Shown here: piece after piece, positions 19,432-24,878 of the stretch
How the letters are laid out: each line of letters begins with the position of its first letter
Numbering within the stretch: the stretch's first letter is position 1
Source: a virus
Virus record (IMG/VR): IMGVR_UViG_3300033141_005354
Span: 1-39,843 of that record
Reading direction: 5' to 3' (one strand)
Length of the DNA: 39,843 nt
Program-made: the position numbers and the translations under genes
The notes under the pieces: model-generated
What the model saw: only the letters and a program-made list of their open reading frames with translations
Told to the model about the DNA's origin: nothing
The model's database searches: none

Positions 19432-19593
19432 TTAATGGTGGGGATAGTTCGGACTTACTTGATAAACGTCGTATCCTTCGGGATAACGGCTGGAGTTCAT
19501 CCAATCAGCATAACCGAAGACAGCATTCCAAATTACCCAGATTAAAAAACCGAAAAATATTGCTGCGAATATAAAGCTTAAAACTTTTTTCAT
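19432..19593 (-). CDS. Small membrane protein on the minus strand
   Basis: A 53-aa protein begins at ATG 19593 (minus strand). It starts MKKVLSFIFAAIFFGFLIWV, one hydrophobic helix of about 20 residues, followed by a polar tail ending YQVSPNYPHH. It could be a single-pass membrane protein, or a signal-anchor with an outside tail. It is one of only three minus-strand genes here and has its own promoter (19601-19629) whose -10 ends 7 nt before the ATG. A longer upstream in-frame start at 19815 would overlap the holin candidate and lacks support. Function unknown; a host-interaction or lysis-control role is possible. Confidence 0.7.
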   Translation of the reverse strand: MKKVLSFIFAAIFFGFLIWVIWNAVFGYADWMNSSRYPEGYDVYQVSPNYPHH

Positions 19594-19600
19594 TGTTATT

Positions 19601-19629
19601 TTATTATCATATTCAAACATTATTGTCAA
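19601..19629 (-). promoter_or_regulatory. Minus-strand promoter, leaderless
   Basis: Read on the minus strand: TTGACA (19629-19624), 17-bp spacer, TGA plus TAATAA (-10, 19606-19601). The -10 ends 7 nt before the ATG at 19593, so transcription would start at or next to the start codon. A TTTTCCAC element (19637-19630) directly abuts the -35. Confidence 0.65.
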
Positions 19630-19642
19630 GTGGAAAACCATT

Positions 19643-19912
19643 ATGCCAAACGAAATCTTACAATTAGGAGCGGTCGCCATTATTTTTCTGTTCGCCATCA
19701 GGGAGTTCTTCGCTTGGCTTAAAAGCAGGAACAACAAGAACGGCTGGGACAAGAAGATGTTTGCGGAGTTAAAACTGCTGAACGAGAACCACCTCAATTC
19801 CATTGAGAAAGCCATTTACGAGGGTAACGAAAGAATGGTTGACGCCATTAACAGCGGCAACCAGAAAATAATTGAGATGCTGGGCAGAATAGAGGGCAAA
19901 CTGAGCAAATAG
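19643..19912 (+). CDS. Holin-like protein (BhlA/UviB-type layout)
   Basis: The 89-aa protein has an N-terminal membrane helix (EILQLGAVAIIFLFAIREFF, residues 4-23), then a charged region with a coiled coil (LKLLNENHLNSIEKAIYEGN, MVDAINSGNQKIIEMLGRIE). An N-terminal TM followed by a coiled coil is the layout of BhlA/UviB-type holins. No sequence identity can be claimed. It heads the lysis region, and its 3' side is followed 7 nt later by the left arm of an inverted repeat. Confidence 0.55.
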   Translation: MPNEILQLGAVAIIFLFAIREFFAWLKSRNNKNGWDKKMFAELKLLNENHLNSIEKAIYEGNERMVDAINSGNQKIIEMLGRIEGKLSK

Positions 19913-19918
19913 CTCTTT

Positions 19919-19938
19919 TAAAATCTGGGGTTGAGCTA
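19919..19938 (+). repeat. Left arm of a 20-nt inverted repeat around gene 19947
   Basis: TAAAATCTGGGGTTGAGCTA at this position is complementary to 20305-20324. The only non-Watson-Crick position is a G-U in RNA. The two arms enclose the whole gene 19947-20297. Confidence 0.85.
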
Positions 19939-19946
19939 AACAAATT

Positions 19947-20297
19947 ATGAAGAAGAAGATTATTTGGCGTTTAAAGGAGCAGCCAACAGCAGAAACGCTC
20001 CAAAGGTTAGTAGAAAATAAAATACTAACAAAAGACGAAGCAAGACAAATTTTGTTTAGCTTCGAAGAAGAAAAAGAGAGAGATGAAAATTCTCTCAAAG
20101 CAGAAATTAAATTCCTTCGGGAACTAATTGAAAAATTAGCAGAATCAAGGTCGCAAATAATTACTACTATTAGAGAAGTAGAAATTCCTTATAAACGGTA
20201 TCCTTGGTTTGAACCATACTCTACTTGGACATTTTCTTCCAAATATAATAACACTACAGGTGGATCTCTTGACTTTTCACAAATAACAACTTGGTAA
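19947..20297 (+). CDS. Hypothetical protein enclosed by inverted repeats
   Basis: The 116-aa protein is charged and helical in its first 80 residues, including KDEARQILFSFEEEKERDEN and LKAEIKFLRELIEKLAES, then turns into an aromatic tail (YKRYPWFEPYSTWTFSSKYN). No family is recognised. It starts at ATG 19947 and is flanked by 20-nt inverted repeats at 19919-19938 and 20305-20324. The repeats suggest insertion as a unit or control through mRNA structure. Location within the lysis region is the only functional hint. Confidence 0.6.
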   Translation: MKKKIIWRLKEQPTAETLQRLVENKILTKDEARQILFSFEEEKERDENSLKAEIKFLRELIEKLAESRSQIITTIREVEIPYKRYPWFEPYSTWTFSSKYNNTTGGSLDFSQITTW

Positions 20298-20304
20298 ATT
20301 AACA

Positions 20305-20324
20305 TAGCTCAACTCCAGATTTTA
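20305..20324 (-). repeat. Right arm of the inverted repeat around gene 19947
   Basis: TAGCTCAACTCCAGATTTTA is the partner of 19919-19938. In a transcript the two arms would close a 20-bp stem around the gene. It begins 8 nt after the gene's stop. Confidence 0.85.
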
Positions 20325-20365
20325 GAAGAATACTTTTGCCAGTTCTTTTAAAGTCAACGGCGGCG

Positions 20366-20374
20366 AAAGGAGGT
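20366..20374 (+). promoter_or_regulatory. Strong Shine-Dalgarno, rare in this genome
   Basis: AAAGGAGGT lies 5 nt before ATG 20380. It matches the anti-Shine-Dalgarno core fully. Nearly all other genes here lack such a site, so this gene may be translated unusually strongly or may have a different origin. Confidence 0.8.
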
Positions 20375-20379
20375 AAAAA

Positions 20380-20658
20380 ATGAAATGGCTGGTAAGAAAT
20401 AAAACGGTTATCCCCCAGTATGGAGTATGGGAGCATATTGTCAATCTGGGGAATGTGGCGGATATTGTTATCTTTTTAAAGGAGAATATGGGAAAACACT
20501 CTATCGAGGTTATTACTATATGCCGCAAGGACATTAGGAAATGGGTATTTCATACCCAGCGGGATATTCTTGCTTTCCAAACATATCTGCGAAACAATGT
20601 GGGGACCGATGATTTAAAACTGAGAGCCAGAATTAAAGAATTAGTCGCCGTTGATTAA
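20380..20658 (+). CDS. Hypothetical protein with a strong ribosome-binding site
   Basis: The 92-aa protein has no recognised family. Features are MKWLVRNKTVIPQYGVWEHI, IVIFLKENMGKHSIEVITIC and a helix near RKWVFHTQRDILAFQTYLRN. It contains no TM or zinc motif. It lies in the lysis region between the inverted repeat and a large hairpin (20664-20735) that starts 6 nt after its stop. Confidence 0.65.
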   Translation: MKWLVRNKTVIPQYGVWEHIVNLGNVADIVIFLKENMGKHSIEVITICRKDIRKWVFHTQRDILAFQTYLRNNVGTDDLKLRARIKELVAVD

Positions 20659-20663
20659 TTAAA

Positions 20664-20735
20664 AAGGGGAAGACACCGATAAACAAATCCCACATATCAT
20701 ATTTAATAAAGCGTTTGTTGAGGCGTCTTCCCCTT
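20664..20735 (+). promoter_or_regulatory. Large RNA hairpin
   Basis: Left arm AAGGGGAAGACACC (20664-20677) pairs with GGCGTCTTCCCCTT (20722-20735), 14 positions with a single A-C mismatch. An inner stem (20682-20687 with 20714-20719) adds 6 bp. No U-run follows, so it is not a simple intrinsic terminator. It may be an mRNA stability or processing element after the preceding gene. Confidence 0.7.
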
Positions 20736-20743
20736 CGCCTTAT

Positions 20744-20875
20744 ATGGATATAGAAAAAACTCTTAAAAAACTAAAAAAGGTCGTTAAGTTTCCATATAAG
20801 CCAAGAAGTAAAAACGATAAAGTATGGAAAAAGATAAAAAGCTTGAGATTTTTCGGGCGTTCGGAAACAAATTAG
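20744..20875 (+). CDS. Small basic protein (overlaps the next gene)
   Basis: A 43-aa frame starts MDIEKTLKKLKKVVKFPYKP and ends FFGRSETN. It begins 8 nt after the large hairpin and its 3' end overlaps the next gene from 20824. The Lys-rich N-terminus looks like a genuine protein, but length limits certainty. No family is recognised. Confidence 0.45.
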   Translation: MDIEKTLKKLKKVVKFPYKPRSKNDKVWKKIKSLRFFGRSETN

Positions 20876-21366
20876 CCCAAAAAGCCCACTGGTTTTTGCA
20901 AAATTCTTTTAAAATAAAGAAAACTGAAATCGGGCGGAGAGAGCTGGAAGATTTCATTTCTCAAAAAACAGGACTGCCAAAAACCTCTATCGCAATGTAT
21001 GACAGAAAATATTATTTAACCGATTGGGCTGTTTGGCAAAAACTGATAGAGTATGATTGGACCAACGAGAAGCAGTATAAAGCCGATATTTTCGATTGTG
21101 ACAACTTCAGCTCTTCTTTCTGCTCCCGAATGGCGGAAATATACGAACTAAATACCGCAGGCAGATTTAGCTGTGAATTAAGAAACCCGATTACTAACAA
21201 GCATATAGGAGACCATAGGGCGGTAATAATTCCCACCCAAGAAACGGACGGGCTTCACCTGTTTGTGTTAGAGAGCCAAAATGACAAATGGACGGAGGTT
21301 AAGAAGGGACAGCCGATTGTTATCGGAAACTGGAAGTATGTGCCCGGGTGGATAGAGCTGAATTAA
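20824..21366 (+). CDS. Papain-like / MOA-type cysteine peptidase candidate
   Basis: The 180-aa protein has KADIFDCDNFSSSFCSRMAE near residues 84-103, a candidate nucleophile Cys in a DCDN context, and a later IGDHRAVIIPTQE with a His, followed by HLFVLESQNDKW. Cys followed by (D)HRAVII in this order resembles lectin MOA-like and other papain-fold peptidases found in phages. A wall-degrading or peptidoglycan-crosslink-cleaving role would fit its position between holin candidates and the transglycosylase. The catalytic assignment is a proposal. Confidence 0.55.
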   Translation: MEKDKKLEIFRAFGNKLAQKAHWFLQNSFKIKKTEIGRRELEDFISQKTGLPKTSIAMYDRKYYLTDWAVWQKLIEYDWTNEKQYKADIFDCDNFSSSFCSRMAEIYELNTAGRFSCELRNPITNKHIGDHRAVIIPTQETDGLHLFVLESQNDKWTEVKKGQPIVIGNWKYVPGWIELN

Positions 21367-21424
21367 AGGTCGGCAAATAAAAAAAATAAATTAAAAATAA
21401 ATTAAAATAAATTAAAATAAAATT

Positions 21425-21532
21425 GTGCCATACGGAAAACCAAGGACAAATAAAGAAAGGCGGGCAAGGCATAAACGCCTTTACGGGAATACAAGAATTC
21501 CCAAGATTAGAAGGGGCAGAAACAGAAGATAA
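21425..21532 (+). CDS. Small Arg/Lys-rich protein
   Basis: A 35-aa frame starts with GTG at 21425 (read as Met) and contains PYGKPRTNKERRARHKRLYG, ending KIRRGRNRR. It is strongly basic, like the 62-aa protein at 10362. AAAGGTCGG elements lie just before (21364) and just after (21534) it, and four A/T-rich repeats fill the leader. No family is recognised. A nucleic-acid-binding role is possible. Confidence 0.5.
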   Translation: MPYGKPRTNKERRARHKRLYGNTRIPKIRRGRNRR

Positions 21533-21574
21533 AAAGGTCGGCAAATAAATAATTTAGTATCTTAACTTAAAACT

Positions 21575-21748
21575 ATGCTATTCTTGAATGCTATAAACGC
21601 TGTTATTAAATTCTTTTCTGGAAAGAAAACATATATTATCGGCGTGTTATTGGTAATTCTCGGCATTTTACAGCAGAATACCGAAGTGATTTTAGAAGGG
21701 TTGGCAATTCTATTTTTGAGGGCTGGCGTAAGCAAAGCGGGCAAATAG
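21575..21748 (+). CDS. Holin-like membrane protein
   Basis: The 57-aa protein has an amphipathic start (MLFLNAINAVIKFFSGKKTY) and a hydrophobic helix (IIGVLLVILGILQQ) followed by a second weakly hydrophobic stretch (VILEGLAILFLRAG). The GKKTYIIGVLLVI pattern is common in small phage holins. It lies just before the promoter and the transglycosylase, as expected for a holin-endolysin pair. Confidence 0.6.
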   Translation: MLFLNAINAVIKFFSGKKTYIIGVLLVILGILQQNTEVILEGLAILFLRAGVSKAGK

Positions 21749-21758
21749 TTTTCCACAG
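21749..21758 (+). promoter_or_regulatory. DnaA-box-like element upstream of the endolysin promoter
   Basis: TTTTCCACAG lies 8 bp before the TTGACA at 21767. The same 10-mer occurs 8 bp before the -35 at 23723 and 7 bp before the minus-strand -35 at 31033. It fits the DnaA-box consensus TT(A/T)TNCACA. Confidence 0.55.
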
Positions 21759-21766
21759 GTTTGTTG

Positions 21767-21795
21767 TTGACAGCTATCCTTGAAAGCGGGAAAAT
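21767..21795 (+). promoter_or_regulatory. Promoter for the transglycosylase gene (weak -10)
   Basis: TTGACA at 21767-21772 is followed at 17 bp by GAAAAT (21790-21795), a weak -10. The ATG at 21802 lies 6 nt further on, so the mRNA would be close to leaderless. The -35 is perfect, the -10 matches at four of six positions. Confidence 0.45.
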
Positions 21796-21801
21796 ATAAC
21801 A

Positions 21802-22266
21802 ATGGAAGAACCCCCATTACCGAAATTACCAAAACAAGCCGTCTGGGGCTTAATTGCGTTGGTAGCAGTAGTAAGTATCATCTTTCCGCCAAAAACCGCT
21901 CCAGAGGGCAATCAGGGCGTTTTAAGGGCATCTCAGTTGTTCCTTTCAGCCCCGAATAAGCCATATTATCCAGAAATCTATACTTCTGGCACAATTATCC
22001 AGATTATCAACTGCGAAAGCAATTGGCGGCACTATGACGAGAACGGAGAGCTCCTAAGGGGAAAACACGGAGAAATAGGCATTGCCCAGTTTCTTCCTTC
22101 CACTTGGGAATACTTTAATAAACTGCGGGGAACTAATCTTGATATCACCAGCAGAGAAGACCAGCTTGATATGATTGAATTTGCGGAAGAAAACAACCTT
22201 TTAAACCATTGGACTTGCTATGCCAAAAAAAGTATGCCAAAGATGCAGGGCTTTCAGAATGATTAA
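21802..22266 (+). CDS. Endolysin: lysozyme-fold transglycosylase with N-terminal membrane segment
   Basis: The 154-aa protein has a membrane or signal-anchor segment at residues 12-29 (AVWGLIALVAVVSIIF) and a lysozyme-fold domain from about 60: IIQIINCESNWRHYD (catalytic Glu in CES), GEIGIAQFLPSTWEYF and LNHWTCYAKK. The E-S-x-W and GxxQFxPSTW pair is typical of transglycosylase/Rpf-like domains, which cleave the glycan strand of peptidoglycan. The membrane segment suggests a SAR- or anchor-type endolysin. Its 3' end overlaps a tiny CxxC gene. Confidence 0.8.
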   Translation: MEEPPLPKLPKQAVWGLIALVAVVSIIFPPKTAPEGNQGVLRASQLFLSAPNKPYYPEIYTSGTIIQIINCESNWRHYDENGELLRGKHGEIGIAQFLPSTWEYFNKLRGTNLDITSREDQLDMIEFAEENNLLNHWTCYAKKSMPKMQGFQND

Positions 22267-22348
22267 AGGGAAAGACATTTACTGCGAAAACTGCAAAATA
22301 GAGATTTACAACGAGCAGAAAAAAAAGAAGAAGCGAGCCCGCCCCTGA
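22259..22348 (+). CDS. Tiny CxxC protein
   Basis: A 29-aa frame begins at ATG 22259, inside the end of the endolysin gene. It reads MIKGKDIYCENCKIEIYNEQ and ends in a Lys/Arg run. CENC is a zinc-type pair but only one is present, so it might dimerise or be inactive. Overlap with the previous stop supports coupled translation. Confidence 0.4.
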   Translation: MIKGKDIYCENCKIEIYNEQKKKKKRARP

Positions 22349-22360
22349 AGGCATTATCGG

Positions 22361-22401
22361 CTATTGGAGAACGGTCCTATACGCTTGGCTTTAGCCAATA
22401 G
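22361..22401 (+). promoter_or_regulatory. Weak stem-loop in intergenic spacer
   Basis: CTATTGG (22361-22367) can pair with CCAATAG (22395-22401). No U-run follows. This is the end of the late/lysis block and may help separate it from the early promoter at 22474, but it is a weak candidate. Confidence 0.3.
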
Positions 22402-22473
22402 GGACAATTCCTTTAAAATTAAAGCCGTAAATGGTAATGTCTTTAATGGACGGGCTGGCTCTTCTTTTAGGTC

Positions 22474-22501
22474 TTGACAGGGTTGCTTGGTTTGTTATAA
22501 T
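22474..22501 (+). promoter_or_regulatory. Strong sigma70-like promoter before the replication gene
   Basis: TTGACA at 22474-22479 and TATAAT at 22496-22501 with a 16-bp spacer, and TGT as the extended -10 immediately before TATAAT. This is the best promoter in the window. It would drive the early region starting with the small ORF at 22524 and the initiator at 22647. Confidence 0.85.
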
Positions 22502-22523
22502 GGAATAATAACTTGAAGTAATT

Positions 22524-22634
22524 ATGAACCACGAAATCGTTGGACAAAATTTAAAAATCGTTAAAAAATTTATTAATTCCAAAGGGAGTAGAATTTGGCT
22601 TCCAACGATGCCAGTGGGTTCTACTCCCTTTTGA
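22524..22634 (+). CDS. Possible 36-aa leader peptide
   Basis: A short frame starts MNHEIVGQNLKIVKKFINSK and ends GSTPF with TGA at 22632-22634, exactly at the end of the hairpin (22581-22631). Translation would run through the hairpin. It may be a leader peptide that controls read-through into the initiator gene, or may be chance. Confidence 0.35.
   Translation: MNHEIVGQNLKIVKKFINSKGSRIWLPTMPVGSTPF
22581..22631 (+). promoter_or_regulatory. Perfect 13-bp hairpin between promoter and initiator gene
   Basis: AAAGGGAGTAGAA (22581-22593) pairs perfectly with TTCTACTCCCTTT (22619-22631). An inner 5-bp stem (TTGGC/GCCAG) extends the structure. Only four T follow, so it may be a weak terminator or attenuator rather than a full stop. 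It lies between the promoter and ATG 22647. Confidence 0.7.
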
Positions 22635-22646
22635 GTTCGTAAAACT

Positions 22647-23408
22647 ATGGAACAACAAACATTATTCAAAGTAAGAGATAAAAGAAATAAAGGTTGGTTT
22701 TGGGTTGAAAATGATTATTTTAATGGTTTTGGAAAGATTTTGGGGGCGAAAGCAATAGCTGTATATGTTTCTCTTTGCCGCCACGCTGATAACGAACAGA
22801 AATGTTTTCCTGCCCAAAAGACAATTGCCGAAGAAACTAAATTGGGAGAAAGAACGGTAAGAAATATTATCAGAGAGCTTGAAAAATATAAAATTATTGA
22901 AACAACTAAAGAACGAAACTCCCGAGGGCAATGGCTTAATAATGTTTATTGGTTATTAGATAAAAGTGAATGGATATATCCACCAGAGGCAACCAGTGCC
23001 GATGGTAAGCCAGAGGCAAAAAACGACATATCCAGAGGCAAAAAACGACATATCCAGAGGCAACCAGTGCCGCTTAACAATACTAATAGGAACAATACTA
23101 ATAATAATATTATATTACATACAAAACAAAGTTTTGATGACCTTAATTCATTAATTTATTTATTTAAAAATGTTAATCCTTCTTATAAACAACTATTTAA
23201 AAGAAAAACAGAACGAAATGCTTTGGAACGCCTTATTAAGGAGCACGGCGTAGATAAAATTACTAAAATTATTAAAATACTTCCTAAGAGCAACCAAATT
23301 AAATATGCCCCAATTATTACTACGCCCATTCAATTAGAAAATAAACTCGGTGTTTTATTAGCTTTTTTTAAACAAGAAAGCGGTAAAAGCCGAAAAATCA
23401 AATTATGA
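22647..23408 (+). CDS. Phage replication initiator, lambda O-like organisation (HTH_36 domain)
   Basis: The 253-aa protein has an N-terminal winged-helix region (residues 32-92: LGAKAIAVYVSLCRHADN, PAQKTIAEETKLGERTVRNI, IRELEKYKIIETTKER), typical of phage O-like or DnaD-like initiators. The linker (113-142) is coded by a DNA repeat array (22983-23072), followed by an A/T-rich stretch and a basic C-terminal domain. Iterons within the initiator gene followed by A/T-rich DNA is the organisation of lambda ori in gene O. It probably binds these iterons and recruits host helicase. The stop overlaps the next ATG. Confidence 0.75.
   Translation: MEQQTLFKVRDKRNKGWFWVENDYFNGFGKILGAKAIAVYVSLCRHADNEQKCFPAQKTIAEETKLGERTVRNIIRELEKYKIIETTKERNSRGQWLNNVYWLLDKSEWIYPPEATSADGKPEAKNDISRGKKRHIQRQPVPLNNTNRNNTNNNIILHTKQSFDDLNSLIYLFKNVNPSYKQLFKRKTERNALERLIKEHGVDKITKIIKILPKSNQIKYAPIITTPIQLENKLGVLLAFFKQESGKSRKIKL
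22983..23072 (+). repeat. Four iterons (candidate replication origin)
   Basis: Four copies of a CCAGAGGCA core begin at 22983, 23010, 23032 and 23054. The spacing between the last three is exactly 22 bp, two turns of the helix. The outer two copies share CCAGAGGCAACCAGTGCCG, the inner two share CCAGAGGCAAAAAACGACAT. As 22 is not a multiple of 3, the repeats are in different reading frames, so selection must be on DNA. A/T-rich DNA follows at 23073-23175. Confidence 0.85.
23073..23175. other. A/T-rich tract next to iterons (possible DNA unwinding element)
   Basis: About 80% A/T over 100 bp, including many AATA and TTAATTTA steps, directly after the four iterons and inside the initiator gene. 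This matches the layout expected of a melting region in an iteron origin. Confidence 0.55.
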
Positions 23409-23692
23409 GAGAGATTTCTAAAAATTTAATGTGTATTTGTTTAAGAAACGGGATAGAAATTTGGGTGGAAAAAGAAAAAGCCCAACGCTTGATTGATTTA
23501 TTGGGAACAACAAAAACTAAATTTGTGGAAATAGGAAATGAAATAATTAATTCGGTAGATGTATTGGGAGTTTTTAATGCCGCAACTATGGCTGATTTAA
23601 AAATGAGAAAACAAGGTAAATGGCAATGTAAATGGGGGACTTGGCATTATAATGGGGATACTTGTGAGTGTTGGAGATTAGAAAAAAACTAA
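23405..23692 (+). CDS. Hypothetical protein downstream of the initiator
   Basis: The 95-aa protein starts with ATG overlapping the initiator stop (ATGA). Its C-terminus has several Cys/Trp residues (WQCKWGTWHYNGDTCECW), and the N-terminus is beta-like (NLMCICLRNGIEIWVEKEKA). No known family. In position it resembles a lambda P-type partner gene, but its small size argues against a helicase loader. Confidence 0.6.
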   Translation: MREISKNLMCICLRNGIEIWVEKEKAQRLIDLLGTTKTKFVEIGNEIINSVDVLGVFNAATMADLKMRKQGKWQCKWGTWHYNGDTCECWRLEKN

Positions 23693-23704
23693 AAACAAAA
23701 AGAG

Positions 23705-23714
23705 TTTTCCACAG
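23705..23714 (+). promoter_or_regulatory. DnaA-box-like element, second copy
   Basis: TTTTCCACAG 8 bp upstream of the TTGACA at 23723. Same sequence and spacing as at 21749. Confidence 0.55.
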
Positions 23715-23722
23715 GTTAGCTC

Positions 23723-23750
23723 TTGACAAAGCCCTTGGCTATGCTAAAAT
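23723..23750 (+). promoter_or_regulatory. Promoter upstream of the small membrane peptide
   Basis: TTGACA (23723-23728), 16-bp spacer, TGC extended -10, then TAAAAT (23745-23750). It lies 20 nt before ATG 23771 and would transcribe the small early genes that follow. Confidence 0.75.
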
Positions 23751-23770
23751 GATAAAAAAAGGATAAAATT

Positions 23771-23860
23771 ATGACCCAAGTTATTTGTATCATTATCGGA
23801 TTATTAGCGGGGCTTATGATAGGATTTGTTATATGGAAATTAGAAGAGCCGCATTTTTAA
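23771..23860 (+). CDS. Small single-pass membrane peptide
   Basis: A 29-aa frame with one hydrophobic helix (VICIIIGLLAGLMIGFVIW) and a short charged tail. It has a promoter 20 nt upstream, which supports expression. No family is recognised. Small membrane peptides are frequent in phage early regions. Confidence 0.55.
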   Translation: MTQVICIIIGLLAGLMIGFVIWKLEEPHF

Positions 23861-23867
23861 GAAATAT

Positions 23868-24050
23868 ATGAAAAAAGAAAAAATAAAAAGATTAAGAGAC
23901 AAAATGGTTTATGATATGTGGCAGCAAAAGAAGAGCGATTGGGCAATGCAGGATTTGGCGGTGTTCTTCAATCTAAGCTTGCCGCATATCTATCGCATTA
24001 TTAGAAGAGAAACCGCAAACCAAAGGTCGGTAAAAAAAATAAGAAGCTAA
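23868..24050 (+). CDS. Small helix-turn-helix-like basic protein
   Basis: The 60-aa protein is basic and helical. Residues 22-50 (WAMQDLAVFFNLSLPHIYRI) look like a helix-turn-helix with LSLPHIYRII as recognition helix. Its start MKKEKIKRLRDK resembles the repeated start cassette used further downstream. It may be a small transcription regulator of early genes. An AAAGGTCGG element overlaps its 3' end. Confidence 0.5.
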   Translation: MKKEKIKRLRDKMVYDMWQQKKSDWAMQDLAVFFNLSLPHIYRIIRRETANQRSVKKIRS

Positions 24051-24054
24051 AATT

Positions 24055-24279
24055 ATGACCGAGGAATCAAAAAGGTTAAAGATTGACATTATGATTACCC
24101 GTGACGGAGAAGAAGTAATTAAAGGTTCGGCTTATGGTTTTGAGGCGGCGGAGGAAGAGCTTGGAAAATTGGAGCGGTTTTGTAAGAATCATACTTTTTG
24201 CGGCAAATGCGGAGATATTGTCCGAAGTGAAATAGGGTTTGAGGAAGGCGATACTCTATGCGGTCGTTGCGCTTATTAA
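24055..24279 (+). CDS. Zinc-ribbon protein
   Basis: The 74-aa protein carries two CxxC pairs: CGKC (residues 49-52) and CGRC near the C-terminus, typical of a zinc ribbon. The N-terminus is a beta-type stretch (RLKIDIMITRDGEEVIKGSA). It ends CGRCAY. DNA or RNA binding is possible; the family is not identified. Confidence 0.65.
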   Translation: MTEESKRLKIDIMITRDGEEVIKGSAYGFEAAEEELGKLERFCKNHTFCGKCGDIVRSEIGFEEGDTLCGRCAY

Positions 24280-24283
24280 ATTT

Positions 24284-24676
24284 ATGGCGATTAAACAAAA
24301 AAGCCCTGCCGAATTGGGGCTTGACCGAAAAATTAAAGCTTGGGAGAAAAAGGATTTAGGGGCTCAAATAGGCGGTCTTATCCACGATGCGGTAGCCCTA
24401 ACCGTGGCGGAGAAGAAGCTAAAACCCGAGAGAATTAAATTCTGGCTTAATACCTTATACAATATATCGGAGAGCAAGAAAACTGAATTAACCGCCCCCA
24501 AGCCAATTCCAGACCCTTTTAAAATAAATGAGGAGTGGGAAAGGCGAATGAAGCAGGACAGGGCTGAGGCGCTGGCGGACGAAGCTAACCGCCAAGCTAT
24601 GGAAGCGGCAGAATACCAAAAAGAGAACCCTCCCGACGAAGAGGATATACCAATAATAGAGAAAGAAAATAAATAA
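24284..24676 (+). CDS. Hypothetical charged protein
   Basis: The 130-aa protein is chosen with ATG 24284, 4 nt after the upstream stop, rather than an in-frame codon at 24239 that overlaps the zinc-ribbon gene. It is helical and charged: IKAWEKKDLGAQIGGLIHDA, ERIKFWLNTLYNISESKKTE and an acidic tail DEEDIPIIEKENK. No family is recognised. A gene without canonical start follows in another frame. Confidence 0.65.
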   Translation: MAIKQKSPAELGLDRKIKAWEKKDLGAQIGGLIHDAVALTVAEKKLKPERIKFWLNTLYNISESKKTELTAPKPIPDPFKINEEWERRMKQDRAEALADEANRQAMEAAEYQKENPPDEEDIPIIEKENK

Positions 24677-24878
24677 AAAGAGTAAAAAGAAAGACATATA
24701 TATAAAAAACTGGGAAAAGAAAAGAGATGAATTATTAGATAAAATAAAGTTAGTTGTTCATTGCTGGAGCGAACCGGGGGAAAACAATAAACATATTTAT
24801 TATGCCGAGGGCTATAACCAAGCCATTAAGGATTTAGAAGAAATCAAAGAGGAAATTAAAAAAGAAAACCTAAGATGA
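24669..24878 (+). CDS. Coding frame without a standard start codon
   Basis: An open frame from 24660 to the TGA at 24876 reads like a small phage protein (YIKNWEKKRDELLDKIKLVV, then GYNQAIKDLEEIKEEIKKEN) but has no ATG, GTG or TTG. Possible starts are ATA 24669, or a +1 shift of ribosomes at the stop of the previous gene (24674). Its TGA overlaps the ATG of the next gene (ATGA at 24875), which supports real coding. Coordinates assume ATA. Confidence 0.5.
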   Translation: MNKKSKKKDIYIKNWEKKRDELLDKIKLVVHCWSEPGENNKHIYYAEGYNQAIKDLEEIKEEIKKENLR

